Source: Antitrichia curtipendula
Taxonomy: Eukaryota; Streptophyta; Bryopsida; Hypnales; Leucodontaceae
Length of the DNA stretch: 64,000 nt
Direction of reading: 5' to 3'
NCBI GenBank assembly: GCA_951230915.1
Contig: OX579634.1
Location: 42,049,570-42,113,569, forward strand
The translations under genes were made by a program, and so were the position numbers. Below the pieces are notes generated by a model. That model saw nothing but the letters and a program-made list of their open reading frames with translations. It was not told the origin of the DNA and made no database searches. Position 1 is the first letter of the stretch, and each line of letters starts with the position of its first letter. Below are positions 50,551-61,903 of this stretch, in pieces.

Positions 50551-51267
50551 GTCAATTTACAACGCATTCAGAGCCTTACAACCTCCTACATCAGAAAAAG
50601 TATTAGGAACGCCCAAAAGTTTGATGAAATCATCCTGTTGTCATAGAGGCAGAAATCACCCTCAGTGCTGAACCTGAGCGTTACCAAAGTATTTCGAACA
50701 ATTCATCTTCCAATACTCAAGTCACATTGGAAATATATCAACATCTCCTTTCGAATCTGAAGTAACAAAGTTCACAGTTCACACTAACCCATTAGATAAC
50801 TCAGTCGAACTCAGTGAGCATAATCATTTTGATATCACAGGAACAGCATTCCAAATCCGCATAGAAAGAACACTCCGCAGACAATCATGTACACATCATT
50901 CGCTAACAAACCACATGTCCACATAGAATTCCATCCATCTTCCGACAATCTTCGTCGAATTCAAAGCATGGTCTGAGAAGATACAAATGGAAATCGCACT
51001 TAGAATCGACAGCCGGAGCCCCAAACAATGCCCAAAGACATATCCTCTTCGGCTGAAGACCAAACCATTCTCGGAACCACGCTCGCCAAGGCTCCCATCA
51101 TCGATCATCGCACAACGCCCACGCAGATCCAAGGAACCGACAAACACAATCGGAAGAATCTTAACTGAAGCTTAATTATTGTGAATCGATAGATACAATT
51201 GGAAGACTAACTGAAAGAAAAGAAACAACGAGAAACAATAAATCTAATCTTATGCCCTACATACAGA
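50551..51267 (-). other. 3' UTR and downstream flank of the first V-ATPase gene
   Basis: Composition rises from AT-rich to gene-like toward 51267. Short frames on both strands (for example 50896-51147 minus) match nothing. Polyadenylation signal not identified; AATAATTAAG occurs about 100 bases after the stop. Confidence 0.4.
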
Positions 51268-54200
51268 CTACACGTCGTCCTCCTCGCTCAGAGTCTTGAA
51301 CGCAAAGGGATGGAACTTGTAACCATCTCCTTGGTAAAACTTGTTCTGAAACTCCACCCAGTGAAGACGCAGAGCGTGAAGGAACGCACTCAACGTCTCC
51401 ATCAGCAGCAGCACGCCGAAAGTCACGAACGCAAACACGATCAGACCGATCAGTCGGACGACTATGTTGGAGTACCTGCAACATACAACCATCATCCATC
51501 CACCACGGTTACATAACCCTGCAGACGTCCGCTTCTCTAGGACTTCCCACACTAGCATCCCTCAACTCAGTACTCCGGTTTCTCCAAGGGTAGAATTCGG
51601 AGGAGGTCCTCATTGAAGACACACAGGCGCTATGCTTGTGTCCCGCAATACCCGTCGAATGGAACACGATCTAATACCATATCACAACAAGAGGAACGAC
51701 GGAAAAAGAAAACGACGGAACAAAGTTTAGGGAACGCACGCAAAAGCGAACAAGAGCACCCGATCATAGAATACCGCCGAAAGCTGTGCGTGCGCAAGGC
51801 TGCAAGGAATTACACACAAAAACAACCACCAAAACATTCATCAGAAAACTCCATCCCACCCATTCAGCAATGCGCTTCCAAAACAACTCTTCGAAAGTCC
51901 ACAATAACCTCCGCCAAACTCGCACACAAACACCATCTCCCCTTCCCATCCGCACTTCGCTGGGGGAAACAGACCACGTACCTGAGTGCCCACAGTCGAA
52001 GATACGATGCAGTGTTCGACACGGCACCCAGCACGAACTCAATGGTGTGAATCATTTGGTGCACCAGGACTTCACCAAACTCGAACTCCTCTTCGTCGTG
52101 CTCACCGTCCCCATCCAAGTCCGTCGACTCCGTGTCGGAGCCTCCCAAAACTCCATAAGCTCTCCCCTGCATTTTCTGTTCAATCCACCCGGTCCACGAC
52201 ATTGCGTATTTAGTCTCTTTCCCACCCAAGTCCTTCGGTCACTTCCCAAAACACAACAAATTCTATCCACCAGGTTTGCATCAAGCAATCCAACGTTGCA
52301 AACGCACCACAAACGTGTGCTTCGCGCAACCAAGATAAAATCAACGCACAAAATTCCGTTCGTCACGATGACAAGAAAAATTCGAGTCCCCATCCCAATT
52401 GCCAGTCAACCAACACAGAACAACCGCCCGCGGATCGACTGCTGTGCACACCGACTTCGTACGTGAATGTATAGACGAACTCCGCAACCGCACACCTCAA
52501 GCATCCCACATCCCAAACAAAGACCCACCATACAACACCATAACGCTACGTCATGCAGGCCATGCAGGCCCGCAACATCCACGATAAAAAAAAGGGGGGG
52601 GAAGTAGCTTGCACCTGAACATGCTGCTGGCGCAAAATGAAAGGCTTGGGAAACAACATCCAAGGCACAGCAACCAATGCCACCAAAAGAAGTACGATCT
52701 GAAACCACAACAGCGACAACGTAAATACAAACAACAAAACTGACACATAGATTACTGCAACCTCACCATCTGCAACCCAAAATCGAACGTCGCCAGTCGC
52801 CCCAATATGATCCATGGGATTGGATACAACTGCACAAACCCAACAACAGCACAGCCGCCGTACCTGAACATAAGTTTGGCCAATGAAGAGCTGGTTCTCC
52901 CCCAGATCCTCGTTAGGGCTCAGAAACATGTAAATCATCACATGGTACAGATCGGGCTTGCTCCCTTGGCACCATTTCAGAACGATCAGAAAAGACAGAT
53001 ACCCGAACAGCCCGTTCAGGAACAACAGCTGAGGAATAAACTGATACCTGAACTCATCCAACCCAACGGAAAACCCGAGTTAGCACCTTCACCCACCAAT
53101 ATTGTCTACAGCCATCCAAATCAAACAATCAGCTCACCCTCTCATTACCGACTCAAGTCAGTCACACAAAAACCACAGAATAGTCAACCCCGCTCCACAA
53201 TCCCCTCTATCTGCAATCCAAGCCCACGACACCTCGCATGGCCCGAACACCGTACCAATCCACCAAATCCTCAAACCTAGAAACAGCGCTGCCGTTCATA
53301 TGGGAAAAAACCCTCACTCAACAAGATCCAGCGACTTACCAAACGTCCAGAGCGCTGCGAAAGTATCGCGCGTTGAAGTAGCTCAGCACAATGCCCAGGT
53401 TCATCTGAGAAATACCAAGCAGAATAGACATCTTCATCTTCAAAGAGTTCGTGAATGGAAGCTCGGAACGGGATCCATGCCAGATAGGATCCACTCCAAA
53501 CGCATACGGGTTGTACGACCATTTCTCCACTCCGGAAGTAGTCGCCGTCCTGACATGAAACGTGACCAAACCGGCTCAGTCATGACATCCAAAGCTCAAG
53601 CACGGCCGCAACAAGCTCCTAACGAAGCATCTGGACAAAACCATCCAAATGCTGCTCATTTCCAAAGACCTACAAGAATCTCAACAACCGCAAAAACAAA
53701 AAACAAACTCCCGAGACCGACAGGAAGCTTACGGGCAAGCCTCGACGGAGTATTGCGGATCCGGACAACGGTACGCCGATCCACCGAAAATGCCAAATGG
53801 AACCGAGAAGAACTCGTTATAGATGAAACCAGTGTAGATGGAGAAAATCGCCATCAGAAGAATCACGTAGCGACCTCCGTACGCCATCTCCATGATATCG
53901 CCAAGTTTCTGCGGTACCAACCCCGGATTTAGGTGCGGAACACACACAACTTCAGACCCAGAACTAACGTCAAATACCATTCGACGCCACCTCGGCTGTC
54001 CCCTGTAAGTCCCAACACAACACAACACAATGCCTTCCATGCCTCCCCTCCTCTACCCATGACCTCCTCCTTCAAAAGAAAAGGTTCCTCACCAGAAACT
54101 CACCTGCTTTCCAAGCTTCTTCTCGTTCAAAACCAAATACAGAGCTCCCAAAAGCAAACAGATACCATGGCCCCAATCGCCAAACATAACGGCGAACAGA

Positions 54201-57200
54201 AACGGAAAAGTCACGATCGTGAAACAGCCAGGATTGGCCTCCTGATATCGTCCCACCCTGCAAACTCACAACCCTCACCAAATCAATACCGCAAAGCGAA
54301 AGGACAGGAAAATCGACCACCACACGCAATTCCGTCGAAACTCTCCAAGATCATCACCGGTTATATACGGAATCTCTCCGAGATCAACTCATATCGGTCC
54401 ATGAAGGCTCACCCGTAAGCTTCCACGATTTCTTGGAAGGCATTCGTAAACTTGTTCGTTTCAAAATAACTCGGCGGAGACTCTTTCGTGTGCAGAACCT
54501 GAAAGATCGTGTTGACCTGAGAATTGCTGTCGTACGCGGCCCTTTGCAGAGCGTCCTGAATCTGCACTCACAAAACAACGACAAACAAACACTACCGACA
54601 TCAATACACAGCACACCTCGTCACTCGAACAGAAGTCAACATCGCACCCTCCTCCTCTACTGTCAGATGCAAGTGTCCTGAAGAGGAAGGCTGGCTTCAC
54701 CTTCGGCTTGGCAGACACGGGGCACCACCCCTCGGCCACCAGGCACTTGCGGGTCACATCGATGCTCAGCATATTCAGCGTATGGTACACCGCCTTCTCT
54801 CGTCTCACCTGTGTCCGCCAAAACAATAGAAACCAAACCGGCGTCAACGGTGGCCCAAAAGACGATCGAGGTCAAAACCCCAATGGGCTCCAAACCAGTT
54901 TTCATCGGAAGCGGCAAATCAAAATCCTGACGATCACTCATCACCATCACTAAAACATGTGGCTCACCATGACAGTCCACTGGTCAAGATTGTACCCAAT
55001 GTTCTTGAAAACATTGTCTCTGTGATGAAGACCAGCGTCCAGGGTATTCTGTAGCTCACCCAGCCTTGATTCCACCTGGACAAGACCGCACCCATAATTC
55101 AGCGACATGTCTCAAACACATCCAGGCCAATCGCAGGAAAACATCACGACATCAAATTCAGAAGGAACTGCTTGCTATGTGAGTTGTAAGAAGGACAAAA
55201 TGCGTGCCACATACGAAAACCACGATCGGACATCGAGAATAACACAGATACTCTCCAAATACAAGAATCCCAAACAGTCCCGAGCTACGAAAGAAGGTTG
55301 AATCCCGTCATCGGGATATCCACATTCCACCGTACAAAAAAGCAAACACACCAGTCAATGCAGAGCTTACATTGGACACCTAGTCCTGCGACAGGTAACC
55401 ATGACACAAATACAATGCAAACAAACTTCTCAAACCAGTACCTCTTCCTTCATCTGCCACTGCCTGCTGAGATCCTCGGGAAAGGGATATCGATTGGCCC
55501 CGAACGCCTCGCAGATCTTCACAACCTTCGTCTTCGCACGCTCTCCGGCGAAGAACACCACGAACACGGTTTTCTCCACCTGAATTCCCAGCATTGCACC
55601 ATTCGTCAATCACACTCATCGACAACTTCCATCAAACCGACATAAGACCTCCCAACTACGACAAGGACCCTGCGCTGTTCAATCGCGTGCAGTGCAAGCA
55701 CAAATAGACATGCCCCGGCGCAAGCATTTCTGTTTATGACCGTGACACGACCTCCCTGTCTCAATCCCCAGAACAGTCTCTTCCGGACCGACACGTATCG
55801 GGGACCTCAAATCCCATGCCGGTGCCAGCTCGAAACAGTGCAGCAAGAACTCCACAAAACACACGACCTAGCCATCACAGGGGCGAACATAACTCCATAC
55901 ACATCTGCACCTCTCAAGGGACGGGTTCCGGAGACCACGCACCTTTTCACCCGTCGCTGGGTCGAGCACAGCATCTTCGATTGGAGCTTGCCGCAGAAAC
56001 ATGTTGCCTCGAGTGGCGCGGAAAAGGATACGCTCAAAAGAGGCAGTCTTCGCCTTCGGGACCACACCAGAAATAAACCCCAATCTGGCCTGCTTCGAAG
56101 GCTCGGTCTGCATCTCCTGTGAGAATCACTCCCCTTAGTACATGGGATCCAACATCACGCACCAAACCCGAGAAACGCGCATCAAGCACGCACACCAAGA
56201 TCTCAACAGCAAGAAAGTCCAATTCACGACCACGTTAACCCGCTCAAACATGCACGCGAGAGAGAAGCACACTGCACCTGCTCTTGTAGAAGTGGCCGAT
56301 CGATAGCTTCCTCGATCGACGAACCATTCTCCGTATCGACTCGTTCCTGTTGCACAGTGGTGGCGGCATTCCTCGCCGAACTGAAAAATGCACCGGCCTG
56401 GCCACACAGAACACCACATAGCAGGGGCATGAAACAACGCCAGGGCACATCAGGATCTTGCATAACGAAATTCTTATGAAACCTCACCTAGCACACGGCC
56501 CAAGGCCGCTGGCGTCTCGCAAGAGGCGGCACGGCTCCACTTCACTCACTAAGGCTACCCCCAAGACCACCGCTAACTCCACCTTAACCACTCGACCACC
56601 ACCCAACCCTAAACGCTCGACACCACTCTGTGGCTTCTAATGCACGCTCGGACTCGCTCCACCATTTAACCCCTCTCACCTTCTGCAGCACCAACTGAAG
56701 CTCCGTCAGCTCACTGTGCGTGCGTTGAAGCTTGTCCGTATTCCCGTTGATTTCTAACAACTCCGCCTCCAGATCCGTCAATTTCGACTCCAACTCATCC
56801 AAATCGATGTCGCCGTCGAGCATAGGCCTGTAAGCAGGGCTCTGACCAGCTTTCGCAATTTGATCCTGAAAGTACCGCAACTTTCTTGCCATCTCGCCGC
56901 ATCGCTTAACCTGACACCACACAATACAGACGTCAACGAACTTAACAGCCACCTACTCCAAAATTTGAAGGATCACAAAAACTAGCTTATTCAGAAGGAA
57001 ATGAGAATTGACATCAGCAAAGGGCCGTCCGAGGACGAAAATCAACTATCAAGTGCGCTCCGAAGTCCCACCTGGTTCGCATAAGTTCGCTGAAACGGGC
57101 TCTTATCAGGGTTTAACTGCCACACCAAAACACAACCCACTGCTAAGAACAAAATGCAACCAAATCCACTCCAACGGGAGGACAATTCGGGTTTCACGAG

Positions 57201-57403
57201 GAAAATCACCAAGAAACCACAAAAAGGCGAATCTGCGATCACTCGGTGTCCTTCGATGGGCACCGTTACATGTAACTCACATCTTTGAACTGCAGCAGAC
57301 CGAGTTCCGCCAAGTAAGTGATGGTGTCGTGGGCCGATTCCGCGGGAATGATGAGCTGCACTAAGGACATCTCCTCCGACCGGAGGAGATCCATGGCGAC
57401 CAT
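51268..57403 (-). CDS. VHA-a: V-type proton ATPase subunit a (complete, 17 exons, 821 aa)
   Basis: Membrane subunit of the Vo proton channel of the vacuolar-type H+-ATPase, which acidifies vacuole and trans-Golgi network. Exons in gene order: 57281-57403, 57072-57116, 56680-56910, 56278-56397, 55943-56116, 55442-55579, 54968-55075, 54701-54808, 54413-54561, 54104-54257, 53733-53908, 53340-53549, 52864-53047, 52615-52698, 51982-52175, 51740-51799, 51268-51475 (TAG). All introns are GT..AG and phases agree, giving 821 residues, the normal length. Seen: [17 protein letters not shown] at the N-terminus, coiled-coil-like exon 3, [14 protein letters not shown] (exon 5), [12 protein letters not shown] (exon 10), and the two arginines of the proton path, SYLRLWALS (R728) and [11 protein letters not shown] (R789). 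A second ATG is at codon 4. Exons 1-4 also occur inverted at 61904-63995. Isoform location (TGN or tonoplast) cannot be told. Confidence 0.96.
56273..57271 (-). repeat. Left arm of a near-identical inverted repeat (at least 999 bp)
   Basis: Mirror of 63002-64000: every paired position sums to 120273, so there is no indel. The encoded peptides of exons 2-4 and the translated intron frames are identical, and I found no mismatch where I compared bases. The repeat starts 8 bases inside intron 1 and runs through exons 2-4 and introns up to the window's right edge. Confidence 0.95.
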
Positions 57404-57865
57404 TTTCTCAACCCTGCAGTCCCCTGGGCGGCAAGCCAATCTCCTCGACAGTGGAATTCTGTCGCAAGTCCCTAGCACCGTTGGCGATCCGAAAGGCTGG
57501 TGCTAACACGTTAACAAACCCTAGAAATCAGAGGATGGCTAAAAAACGTCTCAAATATAAAAGATTCCCGAAAGAAGGGCAGAGGAGATGGCCGGGTGAG
57601 GAAGCAGATGGCCTCACCCGATGGCGGGAGACGGAGAATGAGACGGAAGCAGGGGAATTGGAAGGGATGCCTTAGAGACCCTAAAAGAACTTGGGAAGTA
57701 CCGAGCCTTTGCTTTGCCACGCGGATTCAAGCTGCGACGCCATCGCCACGGCACCGGGACGAATCTGATGTTCGGCCAAGGTGTGCGAAGACGACGAGCC
57801 GGGCCGACCGGGCCGACCGGGCCAGCGGGTTACACAATGGACACCCGACCCGGCTAAGGTAGTCC
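57281..57865 (-). repeat. Older, diverged inverted duplication: exon 1, 5' UTR and promoter of the first V-ATPase gene
   Basis: Aligns with 61425-62026 inverted. Shared blocks include CGGATCGCCAACGGTG, TCTGCTTCCTCACCCGG, GTGCCGTGGCGATGGCGTC, GAATCCGCGTGGCAAA and CCCGGCTCGTCGTCTTCGCA. Exon 1 differs at 13 of 123 bases, and non-coding parts have indels and many changes. This is the putative promoter/5' UTR; no TATA box is obvious. Confidence 0.85.
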
Positions 57866-57901
57866 AACAATTGAAGAAAGGGAGTGTATCTCCCAATAAG
57901 G

Positions 57902-58044
57902 TAAGGTGAAGGCACCCATTCCCATCCTTGTACCCAATTCCGCCATTATGTACTAAGAGTGCACATTTTCGTAGTAAGAATGTATTTTGTTGGTGTATTG
58001 TGACGGAATTGGGTACAGGAACAAGAATGGATGCTTTTACCTTA
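57902..58044. repeat. Foldback MITE-like element, 143 bp, upstream of the first V-ATPase gene
   Basis: Left TAAGGTGAAGGCACCCATTC and right the complement of TAAGGTAAAAGCATCCATTC; arms continue to TGTACCCAATTCCG, about 41 bases. It lies about 500 bases upstream of the ATG of the first V-ATPase gene and is absent from the matching position of the second. Confidence 0.8.
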
Positions 58045-59263
58045 GGTGGCTTGTGAAGTGACCCTTTCAAGAGCAATTCAGGTATTTTTCTGGATTCAAA
58101 CGTAGCAAATTTTTTTGACTAATTTTTCAAGGGAAGAGGAGGTGCAGTAGAATCAAAGCAAGTAGTTTCAAAATTATTGGAGCTTGTATGAATTATTTAT
58201 GAATTCTACAAGATATGAGGTATAGTAACCTATTTGTGGTCCTAGGATCTGCAAGAAGCATAGACATGCAATCTGAAAAAAGTCATGCCATTACCATGAA
58301 GAAGCACAACATAATGAGAAAATTGTTTCAACATGTCTCAAAAAGCGACCTTTACAAAAGTAGGCCCTAATCACCCTATGCAAATAGATGAACTTGCCAC
58401 ATTAGTTCCATGTTGCACACATTCAATTTTTGAGATTCTTTTTACATTTGTAAATACGTTATTTAACAACAAATTCTTATTTAAAAATTTCCATTTGGCA
58501 CGTGCCAACTCACTTTGAAATCAGCCCTCCCACGTTCTTATTGTATCTAGTGGTGATTTTCCTACTAATATCTATGAAATCTTAAAGCAATCACATATTG
58601 TCACCAATCCTGTGATAACCACCATGAGTTCATTACATAACTAGTTACTAGCCATTCCAAAATTCCTTGTAGGGTTTGTTCCAAGAAGAGGGGCACAATT
58701 ACAACCTCCTACCTTACTAGTAACCCACAAGTCAAGCTTCAATTTTTTTTGCAAACAAACAAATACAATTAGGAATGGTTTCAAAAGAAAAAGTGAATTT
58801 TCAAAGTACAAAGAGAATGATATAAATTATTAGAGTAAGATTCTAGTGAGCATCCCAAGCCATTTTTTTTTTTATCATGTACATGACTTATATATTTTGA
58901 AAATGTCTACATATTTTAAAGATTGGTATAGGATGTAACGTTGGAAATAGGTGATGAGGCACATCTAGGTGACATAATCGTATATTGCTTATAATAAGTA
59001 ATGCAATTGTTTTTAATGCGTTGCAAAAGTATATTAGTGGCAAGTAACAAATCTAGATTTTTTTCAACCTCTTAATGAATAATCTCTACCATTATAGTTC
59101 AAAAAAAGCATAATCCTATAAAAAAAAACATAGTAATGAATATTTTAGAGAGTAGGTTAGTTGATATACTAGTGACAATTGTACGGAGAGACCAATGAAA
59201 CAAGTATCACATAATCCATCATGGTTTTAACAATCTATATTTTGGTTGCTATCCAACTTTAAA
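58045..59263. other. AT-rich DNA with one orphan TAAGGTAGGAGG-family end
   Basis: ACAACCTCCTACCTTA at about 58699-58714 matches a right end of that family. No gene seen. Confidence 0.4.
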
Positions 59264-59943
59264 CCCCAGAGGACCAAGCATCCAAATTTTGAACAACAAA
59301 TGAATACAACACATTCCAAGCACACAAAAATGTGTTTTTTGTCCATCATTTTTCTAAGATTCTAACTTGTGTTGGTTCTTTAACATATGTTTGGCATAGA
59401 TTTTGAAGTCTTCGCATTTTAATCTATGACATAAAAGATACTGAATTTCAAAAAAAGTTAATTAAAAAAGTTAGAAATTAATTTTTTCTTTTTACTATGG
59501 CAATGGTACAAGTCATACTAGTAACCCCTATAGGACCAAGTGTCCAAATTTTGAACAACAATGAATGCAAACACATTCCAATTACACAAAAATGAGTTTT
59601 TTTATCCATCATTTTTTTGGAAGATTCTAAGTTGTGTTAGTTCTTTAACATCTATATGGTACTTAGAAGGCAAATTCCTTTGCAAATAATATTTCTATTG
59701 TTCATTAGGCATATTGATAGATTTGGCCTAAGAAAATAACCTTTCTAGTTCAAAAAATGTCCCTTAAATAATGACTTGAATCAAATAGTAAAACAAAAAT
59801 CTTCAAAAATTACTATGATTAGAACTTAATATTCTGAACTTCAAGGAATTTTTTTATGAAAATCACAAATATTCAATTTACAATTGATTTTAGAAGGAAT
59901 TTTAAATTTTAGAAATTTGGACTATCCGTTGGTCCTTAAGGGG
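59264..59943 (-). mobile_element. TTAA-flanked repeat family, degenerate copies (59264 end; 59525-59943 body)
   Basis: CCCCAGAGGACCAAGCATCC at 59264 and CCCCTATAGGACCAAGTGTCC at 59525 are two left ends about 260 bases apart with the same following sequence (AATTTTGAACAACAA). The right end CCGTTGGTCCTTAAGGGG precedes TTAA (59944-59947). The layout suggests a tandem or nested pair of shortened copies. Confidence 0.6.
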
Positions 59944-60599
59944 TTAAATGATATTTTTGAGAGGAATTTTCAAAAATTCAAAATTTATTACTTCCATCAT
60001 TTTATCATGGATTATCTTTATATTATATATAATTGTAATCACAATTTAAGATTTCTACTTTCAAACTATTTCATAAAGACAATCATGTGAAGTGCTTATA
60101 ACGCTTTTAATGTTAAATAATTTTTTTATGAAAAGGTAACGACGTTCTTATTGTCAAACATTTCTCCCTCTCAAACTAGTGATAAATGAAAGATGATGTT
60201 TTAGCTATCACAAAAACTCACAAGCTCAAGTTAATTAATTATTATATTATTTTTGACAAAGATTCATAAATGTTTTAAATTTTTTACTATGTAGTATAAT
60301 TTCTAAGTTCAATCCTTAGCATCTTCCCTTTCAATGCAATCTTCGCGAAAGTGATATGCATTTGCATACTCACTAATTGGACAAAGTGGTGGAGCTAATT
60401 TTCAAAAGGCAATTTAAATAAAAACTTGCATTGATCCTATGAATTACTAATTTTCTAAAGCTACACTATTTAAAATTTAATAAATTAGTACAAGTTGAAA
60501 TATTATTATATTATTACCAATTTTTCCATTTTTATTGTAGTGACATTAAATTTTTAGGCATTTATTTGTTTGTTACAATGAGATCTTTGGAATCATACA
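59944..60599. other. AT-rich DNA, no gene seen
   Basis: Nothing recognised. Confidence 0.4.
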
Positions 60600-60790
60600 T
60601 CTTTTAGTCACATTTTTTGTACCATCGGAAAGCTCTTTGCAAGAGAGGTGCACGGGCTTTGCTTTGTGGCCTTTGGCCCTATAGTGTGGTAGTTGTTGAA
60701 TTTTGAAGTTTTTATGAACTAAAAAATTAGAAAATTACTTCTACTTTTATTTTTGCTGTCAGGCAATGGTACAAGACACACTAGTTATTG
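60600..60790 (+). repeat. Dispersed repeat, inverted partner of 28570-28740
   Basis: GGAAAGCTCTTTGCAAGAG, GTGCACGGGCTTTG and GAAGTTTTTATGAAC match the complement of 28570-28740. It ends near ACACTAGTTATTG. Family unknown. Confidence 0.6.
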
Positions 60791-60794
60791 TTCA

Positions 60795-61055
60795 GGTAAC
60801 TACACCTAAAATTGCACACTAAAGATTCTTGCCTAAAATGTACTCCCACTGTTCATGAGTCTACGATTGCTTTAGAAACACTTTATTTTCAGCACTTTGA
60901 AAATTCATAATTTATTCATATGATGTCCAAAAAATGCATTCTAAGAGAATCTGAAATCCCCTTTTTACTACCAACACGACCATACAAAAAAAATCCAATA
61001 TAATAGTAGGAACCATGCTGAATTGCTTATTTGTGCGATTTTAGGTGTAGTTACC
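60795..61055. mobile_element. ACACCTA-type TIR element, 261 bp
   Basis: Left GGTAACTACACCTAAAATTG and right the complement of GGTAACTACACCTAAAATCG, about 25 bases of inverted repeat. The interior matches 33265-33595. Target duplication unclear. Sits next to the MITE at 61064. Confidence 0.75.
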
Positions 61056-61063
61056 CTACAGCA

Positions 61064-61383
61064 TTACAAAAAATATGAGGCCTCCGGAAGGCCGTTAAGC
61101 CTAGACCCCGTAGTGATACTACGGAGTTTTTTTTCAAAAAAAATAATTCAGAAACTGAAATTCTGACGTGGTCGAAGTTCCACGCCAGCGCTGACGTCAG
61201 CGCCACATCAGCGTGACGTCACTTTTCAATTTTTTTTTTCGGGAAAAAAAAAAAAGAAAAAAAAAAGTTATTTTTTTTCAAAAAAAAAGAGATTTTTTTT
61301 TTTTTTTTTTTTTTCCGTAATATCACCCGCGGGTCCCGAAAATCAGCACTCACGGCCTTGTTGAGGCCTCATATTTTTTGTAA
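61064..61383. mobile_element. MITE with GC-rich, CGTCA-rich core, copy 2 (320 bp), upstream of the second V-ATPase gene
   Basis: Ends TTACAAAAAATATGAGGCCT and its near-exact complement. The core almost matches copy 1 at 43777: TGACGTGG (61164), GCTGACGTCAGC (61190-61201), GTGACGTCAC (61213-61222). It is longer by its A/T runs. It ends about 520 bases before the ATG at 61904. Confidence 0.87.
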
Positions 61384-61903
61384 AGTTTACTTGTATTGGG
61401 CCATTGTACTCCTCCCCAGAGAAATGCCGGGTCGGGTACCCAATGCGTGACCCCCTGCCCCGGTCGACCCGGCTCGTCGTCTTCGCACTTCACTGAACTT
61501 CGGGGTCACGAATGCCGTGGCGATGGCGTCTCGCCTCGAATCCGCGTGGCAAACCAACCGAAGCCTTGCTAGTTCATAAACTTTTTTAGGGTCAGTGGCG
61601 TCCCTCCCAAGCTTAATTCCCCTGTTTGCTTCTCCCTATCCCTCCTCTTTGTCCATTGGGTGAGGCCGTCTGCTTCCTCACCCGGGCAACTCCCGTGCCT
61701 TTCTTTGGAAAAGCATTTTATTTTGGGATATGGTAGAAGCTCACTGATTTCTGAGGTTTTGTTAACTTAGTTGGAGAGCACCGCCTCTCCGGATCGCCAA
61801 CGGTGCAGGGGACTTGCGGTAGACTTAGTTCCAGGGAATCGACTGTTCGAGGAGATTGGCTTGCAGCGCAGGGTCCTGCGATTGGTGCGGCCGGGTTGTG
61901 AAG
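61384..61903 (+). promoter_or_regulatory. Putative promoter and 5' UTR of the second V-ATPase gene
   Basis: GC-rich, alignable in inverted orientation with 57404-57865 (see shared blocks there), so it predates the identical arms. The stretch next to the ATG is best conserved (CGGATCGCCAACGGTG, GAGGAGATTGGCTTGC), as expected for a 5' UTR. No TATA box is obvious. Transcription start not placed. Confidence 0.55.

Noticed and set aside
53102..53932. Long + strand frame (276 codons) and its neighbour 51786-52466 (226 codons)
   Set aside because: They run antisense across exons and introns of the V-ATPase gene, whose minus-strand exons read as an intact, well-known protein. They are shadow frames.
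11650..59947. Reading CCCCTAAAGG as telomere repeat remnants
   Set aside because: Only one CCCTAAA-like unit occurs per site, always at the end of a conserved 0.9-kb sequence and next to TTAA, so it is a transposon end.
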